Position numbers and translations under genes: made by a program. 64,000 bases of DNA, taken from Rhizobiaceae bacterium (lineage in GTDB: Bacteria; Pseudomonadota; Alphaproteobacteria; Rhizobiales; Rhizobiaceae). A model generated the notes under the pieces. The model saw only the letters and a program-made list of their open reading frames with translations. It searched no databases and was not told the origin of the DNA. Location: assembly GCA_027483885.1 (NCBI GenBank), contig JAIXTO010000245.1, positions 1 through 64,000 on the forward strand, read 5' to 3'. Below are positions 9,192 through 16,884 of the stretch, piece after piece; the first letter of the stretch is position 1, and each line of letters starts with the position of its first letter.

Positions 9192-9225
9192 GGCAGGCCG
9201 TTCTCTCGCCTGGGAACGGCCTGCC
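9192..9225 (+). terminator. Hairpin after the globin-coupled receptor gene
   Basis: A perfect 12-base-pair stem, GGCAGGCCGTTC at 9192-9203 and GAACGGCCTGCC at 9214-9225, has a ten-base loop. It starts five bases after the chemoreceptor stop. A pyrimidine-rich tract with TTTT follows about 15 bases later, so it is a plausible but not classical rho-independent terminator. It also shields repC from read-through between convergent genes. Confidence 0.65.
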
Positions 9226-9312
9226 CATCCCCTTCTGTCTTTTAGAGCTTTCTGGACCGGCGGCTCTCCCTGCCCCTATCAGCGTCGGCGCAGATCTTTA
9301 CCGCACCCTGCC

Positions 9313-10578
9313 TCATTCCAGCGCCTTCAGCATCGGGCGCACCGAAAAGCGGCCAAGCTCGGCCTTGCGCGTCAGATCGCGCAGGTAACCGCCGGGCGAG
9401 CGAATGGCCTCTGCCCGCTCGAAAATCGCAGATAGCGTGATCGCCGCCTCGATTTCACCCATGGCGGCGCGCGCCTCCGCCCAGGCGCTTGGGCTGACGC
9501 CCAGCATGGAGCGGACAATTTCGGCGGCCGCCACCACATCCTTCCAGCTTCGAATACCATCTCGGGCGTAATCGATAATCTGCGGGCATGAGGAGAGGAA
9601 CTGTTTGAGGCTGATACCGACCGACTTCCGCTCGAGCTTGGGCGGCACAACCTTGTCGCCGTCGATCATGTCTTTATCGCCTGCCCCGGAGACCGCCCTG
9701 GTGGTGTTCGCTGCCGGTTCTGCTTCTTGAATTACTCTTTGGCCGTCTTTTTCAAATGATGGCTCTGTATTTGAATTCTGAATATGGCGCTCAGAAACAA
9801 GTTCATTGCCGCTCATTTCTTGTTCTGAAAGACTGTCGAGATAGGCTTTTTCCACCTCTGCCCGCAGCCGAAGAAGCTCAGCCGCCCGTACCAGATGGTC
9901 TGCAAGTTCGCCGTTTCGGGCAACGCGTCCGGACAGGCTTTGCAGTTGCAGGACGAAATCCGGCCAATCGCCGCGCCGCGCCTCCGACAGCGCTGCTTCG
10001 ATCGTCTTTGCGATATCGCGCAGGTGCAGGCTGATTTCGGCCCGCACGCGCGAGATACGCCGTGCCAGATCGCGCGCGGCCTCCGCATGGGCTGCAATCT
10101 CATCGCTTGCGAGCACCAGCGGCGCCAGATCAAAGCCGAAGGCGTTTTCCACGACGCCGCGCTCGTCGCGCTGGCAAAAGCGCTTGCCGTTCGGGCTGTC
10201 ACGGCGAAAAATCAGGCCGGCATCGACAAGCGCTGCCAGATGCCGGCGAAGTGTTGCCGCAGACATGCCCCGGCAGCGCAACGAAAGCTCCGCATTGGAG
10301 GGAAAAACGATGATCGGCGCACGTCCATCCAGCTGACGCTCGGGGTGGAAGCTCAAAAGCGCCTCCAGCACCGCAATCGAGCGGTCGGAGAGGCCATAGA
10401 CGTCGCGGGCTTCGGTCAGTGCGCGGATCAGCTGCCACTTTTCAGCCGTGCCCGTTTCGTTGCCGCCGTCGCCATCGCGCAGCCTCTTCTGTTGCCCTTC
10501 GACCTTCGTCATCCGGGCGAAATTTTTCGCGCGCAAAGGCGCGCCGCCAAACGGCGTCGTTGCCAATCTTTCGGCCAT
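9313..10578 (-). CDS. repC: Plasmid replication initiator RepC
   Basis: This 421-residue RepC is the only protein strictly needed for replication in repABC replicons and normally carries the origin inside its own coding sequence. The N-terminal half shows the winged-helix region with LSLRCRGMSAATLRRHLAAL and the following DAGLIFRRDSPNGKR, typical of RepC. The middle is an acidic, low-complexity linker, and the C-terminal block EIVRSMLGVSPSAWAEA followed by SPGGYLRDLT is also typical. GGAGAGG lies just upstream of the ATG. It is the last gene of repA-repB-repC, separated from repB by about 390 bases that encode an antisense RNA on the other strand. Lower-GC patches in the central coding region may mark the origin. 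Confidence 0.95.
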   Translation of the reverse strand: MAERLATTPFGGAPLRAKNFARMTKVEGQQKRLRDGDGGNETGTAEKWQLIRALTEARDVYGLSDRSIAVLEALLSFHPERQLDGRAPIIVFPSNAELSLRCRGMSAATLRRHLAALVDAGLIFRRDSPNGKRFCQRDERGVVENAFGFDLAPLVLASDEIAAHAEAARDLARRISRVRAEISLHLRDIAKTIEAALSEARRGDWPDFVLQLQSLSGRVARNGELADHLVRAAELLRLRAEVEKAYLDSLSEQEMSGNELVSERHIQNSNTEPSFEKDGQRVIQEAEPAANTTRAVSGAGDKDMIDGDKVVPPKLERKSVGISLKQFLSSCPQIIDYARDGIRSWKDVVAAAEIVRSMLGVSPSAWAEARAAMGEIEAAITLSAIFERAEAIRSPGGYLRDLTRKAELGRFSVRPMLKALE

Positions 10579-10672
10579 GTCCCTCTCCGTCAGGAGGCAA
10601 GCGGCCTAAAACGACACCGAAGACAACAGTATCCACAGCCGGAAACAGCAATGCCGCCGCCGACTCTTGACT

Positions 10673-10700
10673 TTGATGCGTGGAAGTGATTCTCTTAAAT
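10673..10700 (+). promoter_or_regulatory. Candidate promoter of the antisense RNA
   Basis: TTGATG at 10673-10678 and TTAAAT at 10695-10700 are 16 bases apart and read on the plus strand, opposite to repC. An overlapping TTGACT at 10667-10672 is an alternative -35. Transcription would start near 10706, just before the terminator hairpin, as expected for a very short RNA. Confidence 0.5.
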
Positions 10701-10705
10701 TGCTT

Positions 10706-10753
10706 ACATTGAAGAGGGCTTCCGAAACGGTAACGTTTTGGGGGCCTTTTTTT
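10706..10753 (+). ncRNA. Counter-transcribed RNA (incompatibility determinant) of repABC
   Basis: An 18-base-pair stem with several G-U pairs is formed by 10712-10729 and 10734-10751 around a GTAA loop, and it ends in seven T residues. This is a strong rho-independent terminator on the plus strand, antisense to the repB-repC leader. repABC plasmids carry a ctRNA of about 50-60 nucleotides at exactly this place and orientation. It pairs with the repC leader and lowers RepC synthesis. The 5' end is inferred from the candidate promoter. Confidence 0.8.
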
Positions 10754-10966
10754 CTTGCTCTCGCGTCGTCCTTTCAAGCTTCGTTGATCTGCCGGCGACA
10801 AGGCCGGACTTTCGACAGAACCACGTTCTTCTGACGCCTGATTGCTGCCTTCACGCTCTCACCACCGCACCACACGTCCACGCTGACGAAAAGCCAGCCG
10901 GACAGTCTCAGCGGTTAGTATGCCACCAGATCAGCACCTGGGGATCTCTTCTGTCGTCTGTGCCGT

Positions 10967-12097
10967 TTAACCGGCCTTTCGGGACGCCAGAAATTCCTGA
11001 TATCGTTTGCTCAACAGCATGGCGGCTTCCTCAAGGAAAGCCTCGTCCACACCGCTTTGAAACTCGATCCTCGGCACTTTTCCATCGCGGCGAAGCTTTG
11101 CAAAAACAAAGCCTTGACCATCCGTCAGGTCAATTGCCACAACGGCTGGCGACGCGGCCTTGCGCGGGCTTGCCACAAGCGCTGCAAAGAGGGTCTGAAA
11201 TCGCTGGTCGCTGTCGCCTGACAAGAATTCGCGGTCTGCAACTTCCCCGTCCGCGGCCTTCTGGCGCTCGGGTTCGCGCAGCAGTTCGCCCAGCTTCATC
11301 CAGCGGTCACGTCCGGCCTTGGGCGCTGCGCCAATCAGGCGGATGTATTTTTCCGGCACGCTTTCAACCACCTGCATCAGGCGCGAAAGCTCACTTTTCT
11401 GCACCGACAGTGCCTCGCCGATCACCTTGCGGTCAAAACCGCGGGCGGACAGATTGCGGGCAAAGACGGCGCGTTCGATGAAGGAGAGATTGCGGCGCTC
11501 GGCATTTTCCTTGCCCTGCGCCAGCACCAGTTCATCGTCGCTCAGCGCCCGCACCACCGCCTTTACCTCGATACCGAGGCGAGCGGCCGCGCGAATGCGG
11601 CGGTGACCATAGGCGGTCTGGTAACGGCCTTCGCGGGTCGGATGCGGGCGAAGCAGCACCGGCACCTGCTGGCCGCTGTCGCGCATGCTCTCCACAAGGT
11701 TTGCAAAATCCTCGTCGTCACGGTCTTCCAGCCGCAGCCGGTCCTCGACGAAAGAGGCTTCAATGCGGTCGGTTGCGACCGAAATCACCCGCTCACCGTC
11801 CGACAGGGCCTGGCGAAGCGCGCGCACCTCGTCTGCATCGCGCGACATCGAGCCGAGCGAAAGACCCATGGCCTTGACCGCGCCCGATGCGCTGCGCGGC
11901 ACGGACGGCTGAACCACAGGCTTTTGGGGTTCCGTGCTCGCCGTTGCGGCAACCGCCGGCGATGCGTCACCCTTGCCCGGTGACTTGCCTTGTGCCTCCC
12001 CGGATGCCGGGGCGTCGGGTTGAGGTGCTGCCTGCGCTGCGGGCGCAAGTGTGCCCCCGAACAGGGCCTTCAACTCGTTCTTTCGGCTCCCAGCCAT
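10967..12097 (-). CDS. repB: Plasmid partitioning protein RepB (ParB family)
   Basis: This 376-residue ParB-family protein binds centromere-like parS sites and works with RepA to segregate the replicon. The ParB nuclease-like domain shows the motifs LLRPHPTREGRYQTAYGHRR and ENAERRNLSFIERAVFARNL, followed by the helix-turn-helix with KVIGEALSVQKSELSRLMQV. The N-terminus, MAGSRKNELKALFGG, is the typical RepB start. A GTG one codon earlier is an alternative start. It lies 33 bases after the repA stop, in the same transcription unit. The N-terminal 90 residues are rich in Ala and Pro. Confidence 0.95.
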   Translation of the reverse strand: MAGSRKNELKALFGGTLAPAAQAAPQPDAPASGEAQGKSPGKGDASPAVAATASTEPQKPVVQPSVPRSASGAVKAMGLSLGSMSRDADEVRALRQALSDGERVISVATDRIEASFVEDRLRLEDRDDEDFANLVESMRDSGQQVPVLLRPHPTREGRYQTAYGHRRIRAAARLGIEVKAVVRALSDDELVLAQGKENAERRNLSFIERAVFARNLSARGFDRKVIGEALSVQKSELSRLMQVVESVPEKYIRLIGAAPKAGRDRWMKLGELLREPERQKAADGEVADREFLSGDSDQRFQTLFAALVASPRKAASPAVVAIDLTDGQGFVFAKLRRDGKVPRIEFQSGVDEAFLEEAAMLLSKRYQEFLASRKAG

Positions 12098-12130
12098 CAC
12101 ATCATGCCTTTCCGTCTGCTTTGCCCAAGG

Positions 12131-13399
12131 TCACCAGCCCCAGGACGAATGGATCAGTGCCTCGACTTCGCCATTGACGGCGTTCATGGCTTCCAGCGCG
12201 CGGTCATAGGTGGCGCGGGTAAAGTTTTCGCGGCCGACTTCGTAGAGCGTCTGCTTGGTAAGCCCGGCATCCGAGACGGCGGTCGATTTCACCATCGGCG
12301 AGGTCAAGACCCGGTCGCCGAACAGCGAGCGCATAAAACCGACGATCTGCGCCTGCGGCCCGTCATTCGGCTCGAAGCGGGTGACGAGATAACGCAGGAA
12401 ATCGAAGTTCAACGTGCCGCCGGCTTCGCGAACGACAGACAGAAGATCCGAGGTCATGAACAGGAACTGGTTCATCGAGGCGACATCGAGCATCTGCGGA
12501 TGCACGGTGACGAGAACCGACGAGGAGGCGCAGAGCGCCGACAGCGTGAGGTAACCCAGCTGCGGCGGGCAATCGATCACGACAACGTCGTAATCGTCTT
12601 CCACCGTCTTCAGCGCCGTCTGGATACGGGCGAAAAACACCGGACCGTTGTCCTCGCCGCTCTGGCGACGTAACAGCGCCTGCGGCGTCTCGTGCTCGAA
12701 TTCCTGCAGTTCGATATTGCCGGGCACCAGATCCAGCCCCGGAAAATAGCTTTGCCGGATGACTTCCGACAGCGGCCGGACATCGCCATCGTAACGGATG
12801 GCGCCATAAAGCGTGTCATTGCCGGTGAGATCCAGTTCCGGCTGATAACCGAAGAGTGCCGAAAGCGACGCCTGCGGATCGAGATCGATGGCGAGAACCC
12901 GGTGGCCGGAGAGCGCCAGATACTGCGCCAGATGCACGGCAGACGTCGTCTTGCCCGAGCCGCCCTTGAAATTGGTCACCGAAATGACCTGCAGATGCTC
13001 GCCACGCTCGGCGTCGCGCTTGGGAAGATAACTGCGGGCCTTGGCGTGATTGCCCTTGGAAACGGCCTGTTCCGACAGATAGAGCCTGAGCGCATTGATA
13101 TCGGATAGCGAATAGAAGCGGCGCCCGCCGGCACCGGTTTCCGGCTGCGGCCCCTCGCCGGCCAGCGACAGCTGGCGCAGATATCCATCAGAGACCCCGA
13201 TCAGCTTTGCAGCTTCGCCGGAGGAAAAGGCGCGCAGCGTCTTGGAGGCAGCCGGCGGAAACAGCCGCTCGCGCATGGCCTTCAACTGCTCCGACAGTGC
13301 CTGCGCATCGGCGGCAATGGTGACGTCAGCCGGCTGGCGCGTGTCTTGCGCACCGCCTGCCGTCTTGGTTTTTGCCGTTCCGCGCGCCGTGGGCACCAT
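12131..13399 (-). CDS. repA: Plasmid partitioning ATPase RepA (ParA family)
   Basis: This 422-residue Walker-type ATPase drives partition and represses the repABC promoter together with RepB. The N-terminal part carries a MerR-like winged-helix segment (AKLIGVSDGYLRQLSLAGEG and GRRFYSLSDINALR). The ParA core starts with VISVTNFKGGSGKTT, and the later motifs LAIDLDPQAS and VVIDCPPQLG are intact. I chose the ATG at 13399, which has GGAG nine bases upstream, over a TTG 18 bases earlier. It is the first gene of the operon, so the promoter should lie within 13400-13600. Confidence 0.95.
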   Translation of the reverse strand: MVPTARGTAKTKTAGGAQDTRQPADVTIAADAQALSEQLKAMRERLFPPAASKTLRAFSSGEAAKLIGVSDGYLRQLSLAGEGPQPETGAGGRRFYSLSDINALRLYLSEQAVSKGNHAKARSYLPKRDAERGEHLQVISVTNFKGGSGKTTSAVHLAQYLALSGHRVLAIDLDPQASLSALFGYQPELDLTGNDTLYGAIRYDGDVRPLSEVIRQSYFPGLDLVPGNIELQEFEHETPQALLRRQSGEDNGPVFFARIQTALKTVEDDYDVVVIDCPPQLGYLTLSALCASSSVLVTVHPQMLDVASMNQFLFMTSDLLSVVREAGGTLNFDFLRYLVTRFEPNDGPQAQIVGFMRSLFGDRVLTSPMVKSTAVSDAGLTKQTLYEVGRENFTRATYDRALEAMNAVNGEVEALIHSSWGW

Positions 13400-13872
13400 G
13401 TTTCTTCTCTCCGTCAATCCGACCGGCTTTCCAGGCGGCCTCTGCCATCATTCCGCAACACACTGCCCAAGCTCTGCTACAGGGTGATGGCGCATCCCCG
13501 CATCAGGCGGAGACGATTCTCTCTAGGCAATCTTATACGCCCGACGCGATTGCTAACAGAGGGCAAGCTCTCTAACGCCTGTTGGCCTCATATCAGCCCT
13601 TCGGGCGTTACAGGCTTGATGCACACACAGAGTCGCGTCAAGTTTTTTTTGGCCAATTCAAACGAACCGGGTGACGCAAAGCCTGCCTTCGCAGGCGCCA
13701 ACGCCGTCTTCGGGATGCGGTGACATCCGTGCAACAGCAGATCGACATGAGCACAAATATTGAGTTTGATAGTCATCTTTGAAGTTGACTCAATTTGACA
13801 TGTTTCTATTTTCCCGACGCAGTACCCGCAGGGGACATAAAACCGGCGGTAAATTTGAGGGAATGATAGACG
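13400..13872. other. repA / siderophore-receptor divergent intergenic region
   Basis: These roughly 470 bases hold the repABC promoter on the minus strand and the iron-responsive promoter of the receptor on the plus strand. An inverted repeat, TAACGCC at about 13573 and GGCGTTA at about 13604, lies upstream of repA and could be part of the RepA/RepB operator. No perfect parS and no gene were seen. The stretch around 13740-13810 is AT-rich and carries the RirA-type box. Confidence 0.55.
13761..13775 (+). promoter_or_regulatory. Candidate RirA iron-responsive operator upstream of the siderophore receptor
   Basis: TGAGTTTGATAGTCA fits the TGA-N9-TCA pattern described for RirA-controlled iron genes in rhizobia. 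It lies about 100 bases upstream of the receptor start and just before a possible -35/-10 pair, TTGACT at 13785-13790 and TATTTT at 13807-13812. A second box of the same pattern precedes fhuC. Confidence 0.5.
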
Positions 13873-16029
13873 ATGATCGCAAGGTTATCCGCGCAGCGAG
13901 ATGTCTCGCCGCTCCACAGCACACGCCGTTTTTGCCTGACCATTCAACACCGCAGGAGCCTGGCGACGGGCGTCGCCGTGTTGGCCCTGTTCAGCCTTGC
14001 GCCAGCAGTCATGGCCCAGGAAACCGTGCTGGATCCGGTCCTTGTTCAGGGCACCGCGCGGGAAGGTCAGACCGATCGCAGCATCGTTGCAAAGCAGGCG
14101 CGCGTCGGCTCCAAGACAGATGCGGCGCTGATCGACGTTCCCGCCTCGGTCTCTGTCGTCACCGCCAAGGAGTTTCAGCAACGCGGCGCCCAGAACGTTC
14201 AGGACGTGCTGTCCTATACCGCCGGTGTCTCCGTCAACGAGTTTGGATCTGATTCCCGCTACGATTATTTCCGCATCCGCGGCTTTGACGGGACGACGCT
14301 CGGCACCTATCGCGATGGGCTTTCGTCGCGCATTCCCGCCTGGTACACCGCCCAACGCATCGAGCCCTATGGCCAGGAGCGCATCGAGGTGCTGAAGGGC
14401 TCGACTTCCAGCCTCTTCGGCCTGAACAGCCCCGGCGGCCTCATCAATGCCGTCACCAAACAACCGCAGGACGAATTCCACGCCGAGCTTTACACCACGT
14501 TCGGCGACGGCCATATCGAGACGGGCACGGATTTCGGCGGCCCCATCGATACGGACGGCGTTTACACCTATCGCATCACCGCCAAGTGGCAGAATGCCGA
14601 TCTCGGCTACGACTATACCAATGACGACCGGCTTTATATCGCGCCGGCGCTGACCATCAGCCCGGACGCCGGCACGTCACTGACCATTCTCACCGATTAC
14701 AGCAAGCGCGATTCGTCCACGGCCCGCGGTATTCCGCAGGGCTCCAATATCGACATCGACACGTTTCTCGGCGAACCGGACTTCAACCGCTTCAACACCA
14801 TCCAGAAGGATGTCGGTTATCTGTTCAGCCATGAACTGGCAGACGGGCTGACGTTTCGCCAGTCGGCGCGCTATACCCATGTCGATCTCGATTACGCCGA
14901 TGTCTACGGCGCCTCCACCAATCCTACGGCCAACCGCAGCGCCTTTTCCGTCGATGGTGTCGCCGATCGTTTTGCCATGGATAACCAGCTGCAATACGAT
15001 ATGAGCGGCGAAAAATACGAGAGCAAGACGCTGGTCGGCCTCGACTATGCCTATGACGACACATCCGAAAACATCCTTCTCGGGACCGCCGGACCGATCG
15101 ATATCAACAACCCCGCCTATTGCGGTCTCTCCTGCATCACGCTTGGACCTTATGTTGACTGGACGGTGAAGCAGAAGGCGCTCGGCCTTTACGCCCAGGA
15201 ACAGCTGACGCTGGATGACAAATGGATCCTGACGCTTGGCGGGCGATGGGATCGCGTCAATACCAAGGCCGACTATGCCAATGGCACAAGCGACGACACC
15301 ACAGACAGCAAGTTCACCAAGCGCATCGGCCTCACCTACAAGGTGACGCCGGAACTGGCGGCTTACGCCAATTATTCCACCTCCTTCCAGCCTCTGGTGA
15401 CGCCGACGGCCAATTACGGCGCCAATGTCAGCCTGAAGCCGCAGGAGGGAGAGCAGTATGAGGTGGGCGTCAAATACCAGCCGGAAGGTTATGACGCGCT
15501 GTTTACAGCTGCCTATTTCGACCTGACGCAGACCAATGTGCCAAGCACGGTGACGCCGGCGATCCAGACGCAGATCGGCGAGGTGAACGTGCGCGGCATC
15601 GAACTTGAAGGCAAGTTCGCACTGTCCGAGCGCTGGTCTGCCACCCTTGCCTATTCCTACTGGGACGCGGAAATCACCCGCGACGAAAACGGCGCCACCA
15701 TTGGCAACCGGCCCGAACGCGTGCCGGACCATCTCGCCTCCGCCTGGCTCTCCTACACGCTGCCGGGCGATGGCAAGCGCGGCGACCTGACGCTCGGCGG
15801 CGGGGTGCGTTATGTCGGCCAGAGCTACGGCGACAAGGAAAACACCGTGAAGGTGAGCGGTTACACGCTGGTGGACCTGTCGGCGCTCTACAAGGTCACC
15901 GAAAATGTCAGCCTGCAGGTGACCGCCAAGAACCTGTTCGACCGGAAATACGAGACCACCTGCTATTATGGCAGCTGCTATTACGGCGACCGACGCACAG
16001 TCCTCGGCACGCTGAAATACACCTGGTAA
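13873..16029 (+). CDS. TonB-dependent ferric-siderophore (hydroxamate-type) outer-membrane receptor
   Basis: This 718-residue outer-membrane receptor has a signal peptide ending at AQETV (about residues 28-49 hydrophobic), then a plug domain with the TonB-box-like region, VPASVSVVTAKEFQQRGAQN, FRIRGFDGTT and RIEVLKGSTSSLFGLNSPGG. A 22-strand barrel follows and ends in YETTCYYGSCYYGDRR and a final aromatic residue, as barrels require for BAM assembly. The family imports Fe-siderophores such as ferrichrome or ferrioxamine (FhuA/FoxA-like). The neighbouring fhuF-like and fhuBDC genes support a hydroxamate ligand; the exact siderophore is not readable. A RirA-type box is upstream. Four cysteines near the C-terminus are unusual for a barrel strand region and may form a disulphide in an external loop. 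Confidence 0.92.
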   Translation: MIARLSAQRDVSPLHSTRRFCLTIQHRRSLATGVAVLALFSLAPAVMAQETVLDPVLVQGTAREGQTDRSIVAKQARVGSKTDAALIDVPASVSVVTAKEFQQRGAQNVQDVLSYTAGVSVNEFGSDSRYDYFRIRGFDGTTLGTYRDGLSSRIPAWYTAQRIEPYGQERIEVLKGSTSSLFGLNSPGGLINAVTKQPQDEFHAELYTTFGDGHIETGTDFGGPIDTDGVYTYRITAKWQNADLGYDYTNDDRLYIAPALTISPDAGTSLTILTDYSKRDSSTARGIPQGSNIDIDTFLGEPDFNRFNTIQKDVGYLFSHELADGLTFRQSARYTHVDLDYADVYGASTNPTANRSAFSVDGVADRFAMDNQLQYDMSGEKYESKTLVGLDYAYDDTSENILLGTAGPIDINNPAYCGLSCITLGPYVDWTVKQKALGLYAQEQLTLDDKWILTLGGRWDRVNTKADYANGTSDDTTDSKFTKRIGLTYKVTPELAAYANYSTSFQPLVTPTANYGANVSLKPQEGEQYEVGVKYQPEGYDALFTAAYFDLTQTNVPSTVTPAIQTQIGEVNVRGIELEGKFALSERWSATLAYSYWDAEITRDENGATIGNRPERVPDHLASAWLSYTLPGDGKRGDLTLGGGVRYVGQSYGDKENTVKVSGYTLVDLSALYKVTENVSLQVTAKNLFDRKYETTCYYGSCYYGDRRTVLGTLKYTW

Positions 16030-16036
16030 CCCAGAC

Positions 16037-16855
16037 ATGGTGGCGACCCGCGAAAGATCGGCAACCGGGATCAAGGAGCCGCAGACGTCAAAAGACGTCT
16101 GCGGCATCTCCGACATTGGCGATCTCGTGGTGGCGGCAACGGCCAAGCGCTACTCTGCCTATTGCCGCGGGCGGCTTCTCCTAAAGGCACCTGACGATTG
16201 CGACATCGTGCCCTGCGCGTCGCTTGCCGATGCCGATGTCTTCAATGCTATCATCGATCGCTACGCGAAAAACCATGGCGCTGATACGGACCGGCGGGCG
16301 CTGGTCTCGCTGTGGTCTCTGTTTTACGCGTCAAGCCTCGTCATCGGGGCAGCGATCGCATTTCTCGAACTGCGCCGCGTGCTGCCACTGTCGCTCGATG
16401 AGGCGAGCCTGATCATTGACCGGCACAGCGGCACACCGCGGGGCTTTCTGCTGCGGCATGCGGGCCATGTGGATGCGCAAACGGACGTGTTTTCCGGCAT
16501 GGCGCCGGTTATCCGGCATCATTGCGACCCGCTGTTTACGCATCTCGCCGCCCATTCCGGCCTTGGTCGCAAAACCCTCTGGACCAACCTGTCGGCCTAT
16601 CTCTCCTGGGTGATCCACGAGATCGAAAAACAGGCGGGCAGCGCCCTTGGTGATGAGGGCCGCTTGCTGACACAGAGCCCGACATGGCCGGACGGCTGGA
16701 GAAATCCGCTTGCCCGCATGATCACGGTCACGCAGAACGAGCGCGGAGACTATTGCGGCAACCGACGTATCTGCTGCCTGCGGTATGCGGTCAAAGGCGT
16801 TGGCGGCTGCGGCGCGATCTGCCCGGTGCCGGAAGGCCGCGCCACCGGCGTCTGA
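16037..16855 (+). CDS. fhuF: FhuF-like siderophore-iron reductase
   Basis: This cytoplasmic [2Fe-2S] protein family releases iron from imported ferric siderophores by reduction. The C-terminal cluster motif is present: CC at 246-247, C258 and C262. Its spacing is C-C-x10-C-x3-C instead of the C-C-x10-C-x2-C of E. coli FhuF. The 272-residue length is near the family norm. The annotated ATG is seven bases after the receptor stop and has no good ribosome-binding site. A perfect 12-bp hairpin lies inside the first 25 codons, so a later start, for example the GTG at 16127, is possible. It is co-directional with the receptor and convergent with fhuB. Confidence 0.8.
   Translation: MVATRERSATGIKEPQTSKDVCGISDIGDLVVAATAKRYSAYCRGRLLLKAPDDCDIVPCASLADADVFNAIIDRYAKNHGADTDRRALVSLWSLFYASSLVIGAAIAFLELRRVLPLSLDEASLIIDRHSGTPRGFLLRHAGHVDAQTDVFSGMAPVIRHHCDPLFTHLAAHSGLGRKTLWTNLSAYLSWVIHEIEKQAGSALGDEGRLLTQSPTWPDGWRNPLARMITVTQNERGDYCGNRRICCLRYAVKGVGGCGAICPVPEGRATGV
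16078..16105 (+). repeat. Perfect 12-bp hairpin between receptor gene and fhuF core
   Basis: GCCGCAGACGTC at 16078-16089 and GACGTCTGCGGC at 16094-16105 flank an AAAA loop. It starts 48 bases after the receptor stop, has no T-tract, and falls inside the longest fhuF reading frame. It could protect the receptor mRNA end, attenuate fhuF, or both. Confidence 0.75.
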
Positions 16856-16884
16856 TCGACAAGCCAAACGTCATCCCAGCACAT

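Larger units (their letters stand above)
10579..10966. other. repB-repC intergenic control region
   Basis: These 388 bases hold the antisense RNA gene, the repC leader with its ribosome-binding site, and a possible degenerate ParB-type site at 10631-10646 (ATCCACAGCCGGAAAC, matching 8 of the 10 fixed positions of the repABC parS consensus GTTNNCNGCNGNNAAC). No protein-coding gene is supported. In this replicon family the region sets copy number and incompatibility. Confidence 0.7.

Noticed and set aside
7630-9228. 532-codon minus-strand frame opposite the globin-coupled receptor
   Set aside because: The sense strand encodes an unmistakable chemoreceptor; the antisense product is Gly/His/Arg-rich without a domain.
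10738-11481. Long plus-strand frame opposite repB and the repB-repC gap
   Set aside because: It is the shadow of repB in high-GC DNA and begins inside the ctRNA terminator; the product resembles no known protein.
13573-13610. Inverted repeat TAACGCC / GGCGTTA as a parS site
   Set aside because: It does not fit the 16-bp repABC parS pattern and the arms are 24 bases apart; at most a repressor site or chance.
14677-16146. 489-codon minus-strand frame opposite the TonB receptor
   Set aside because: It is an antisense shadow; the receptor on the plus strand has signal peptide, plug and barrel motifs throughout.
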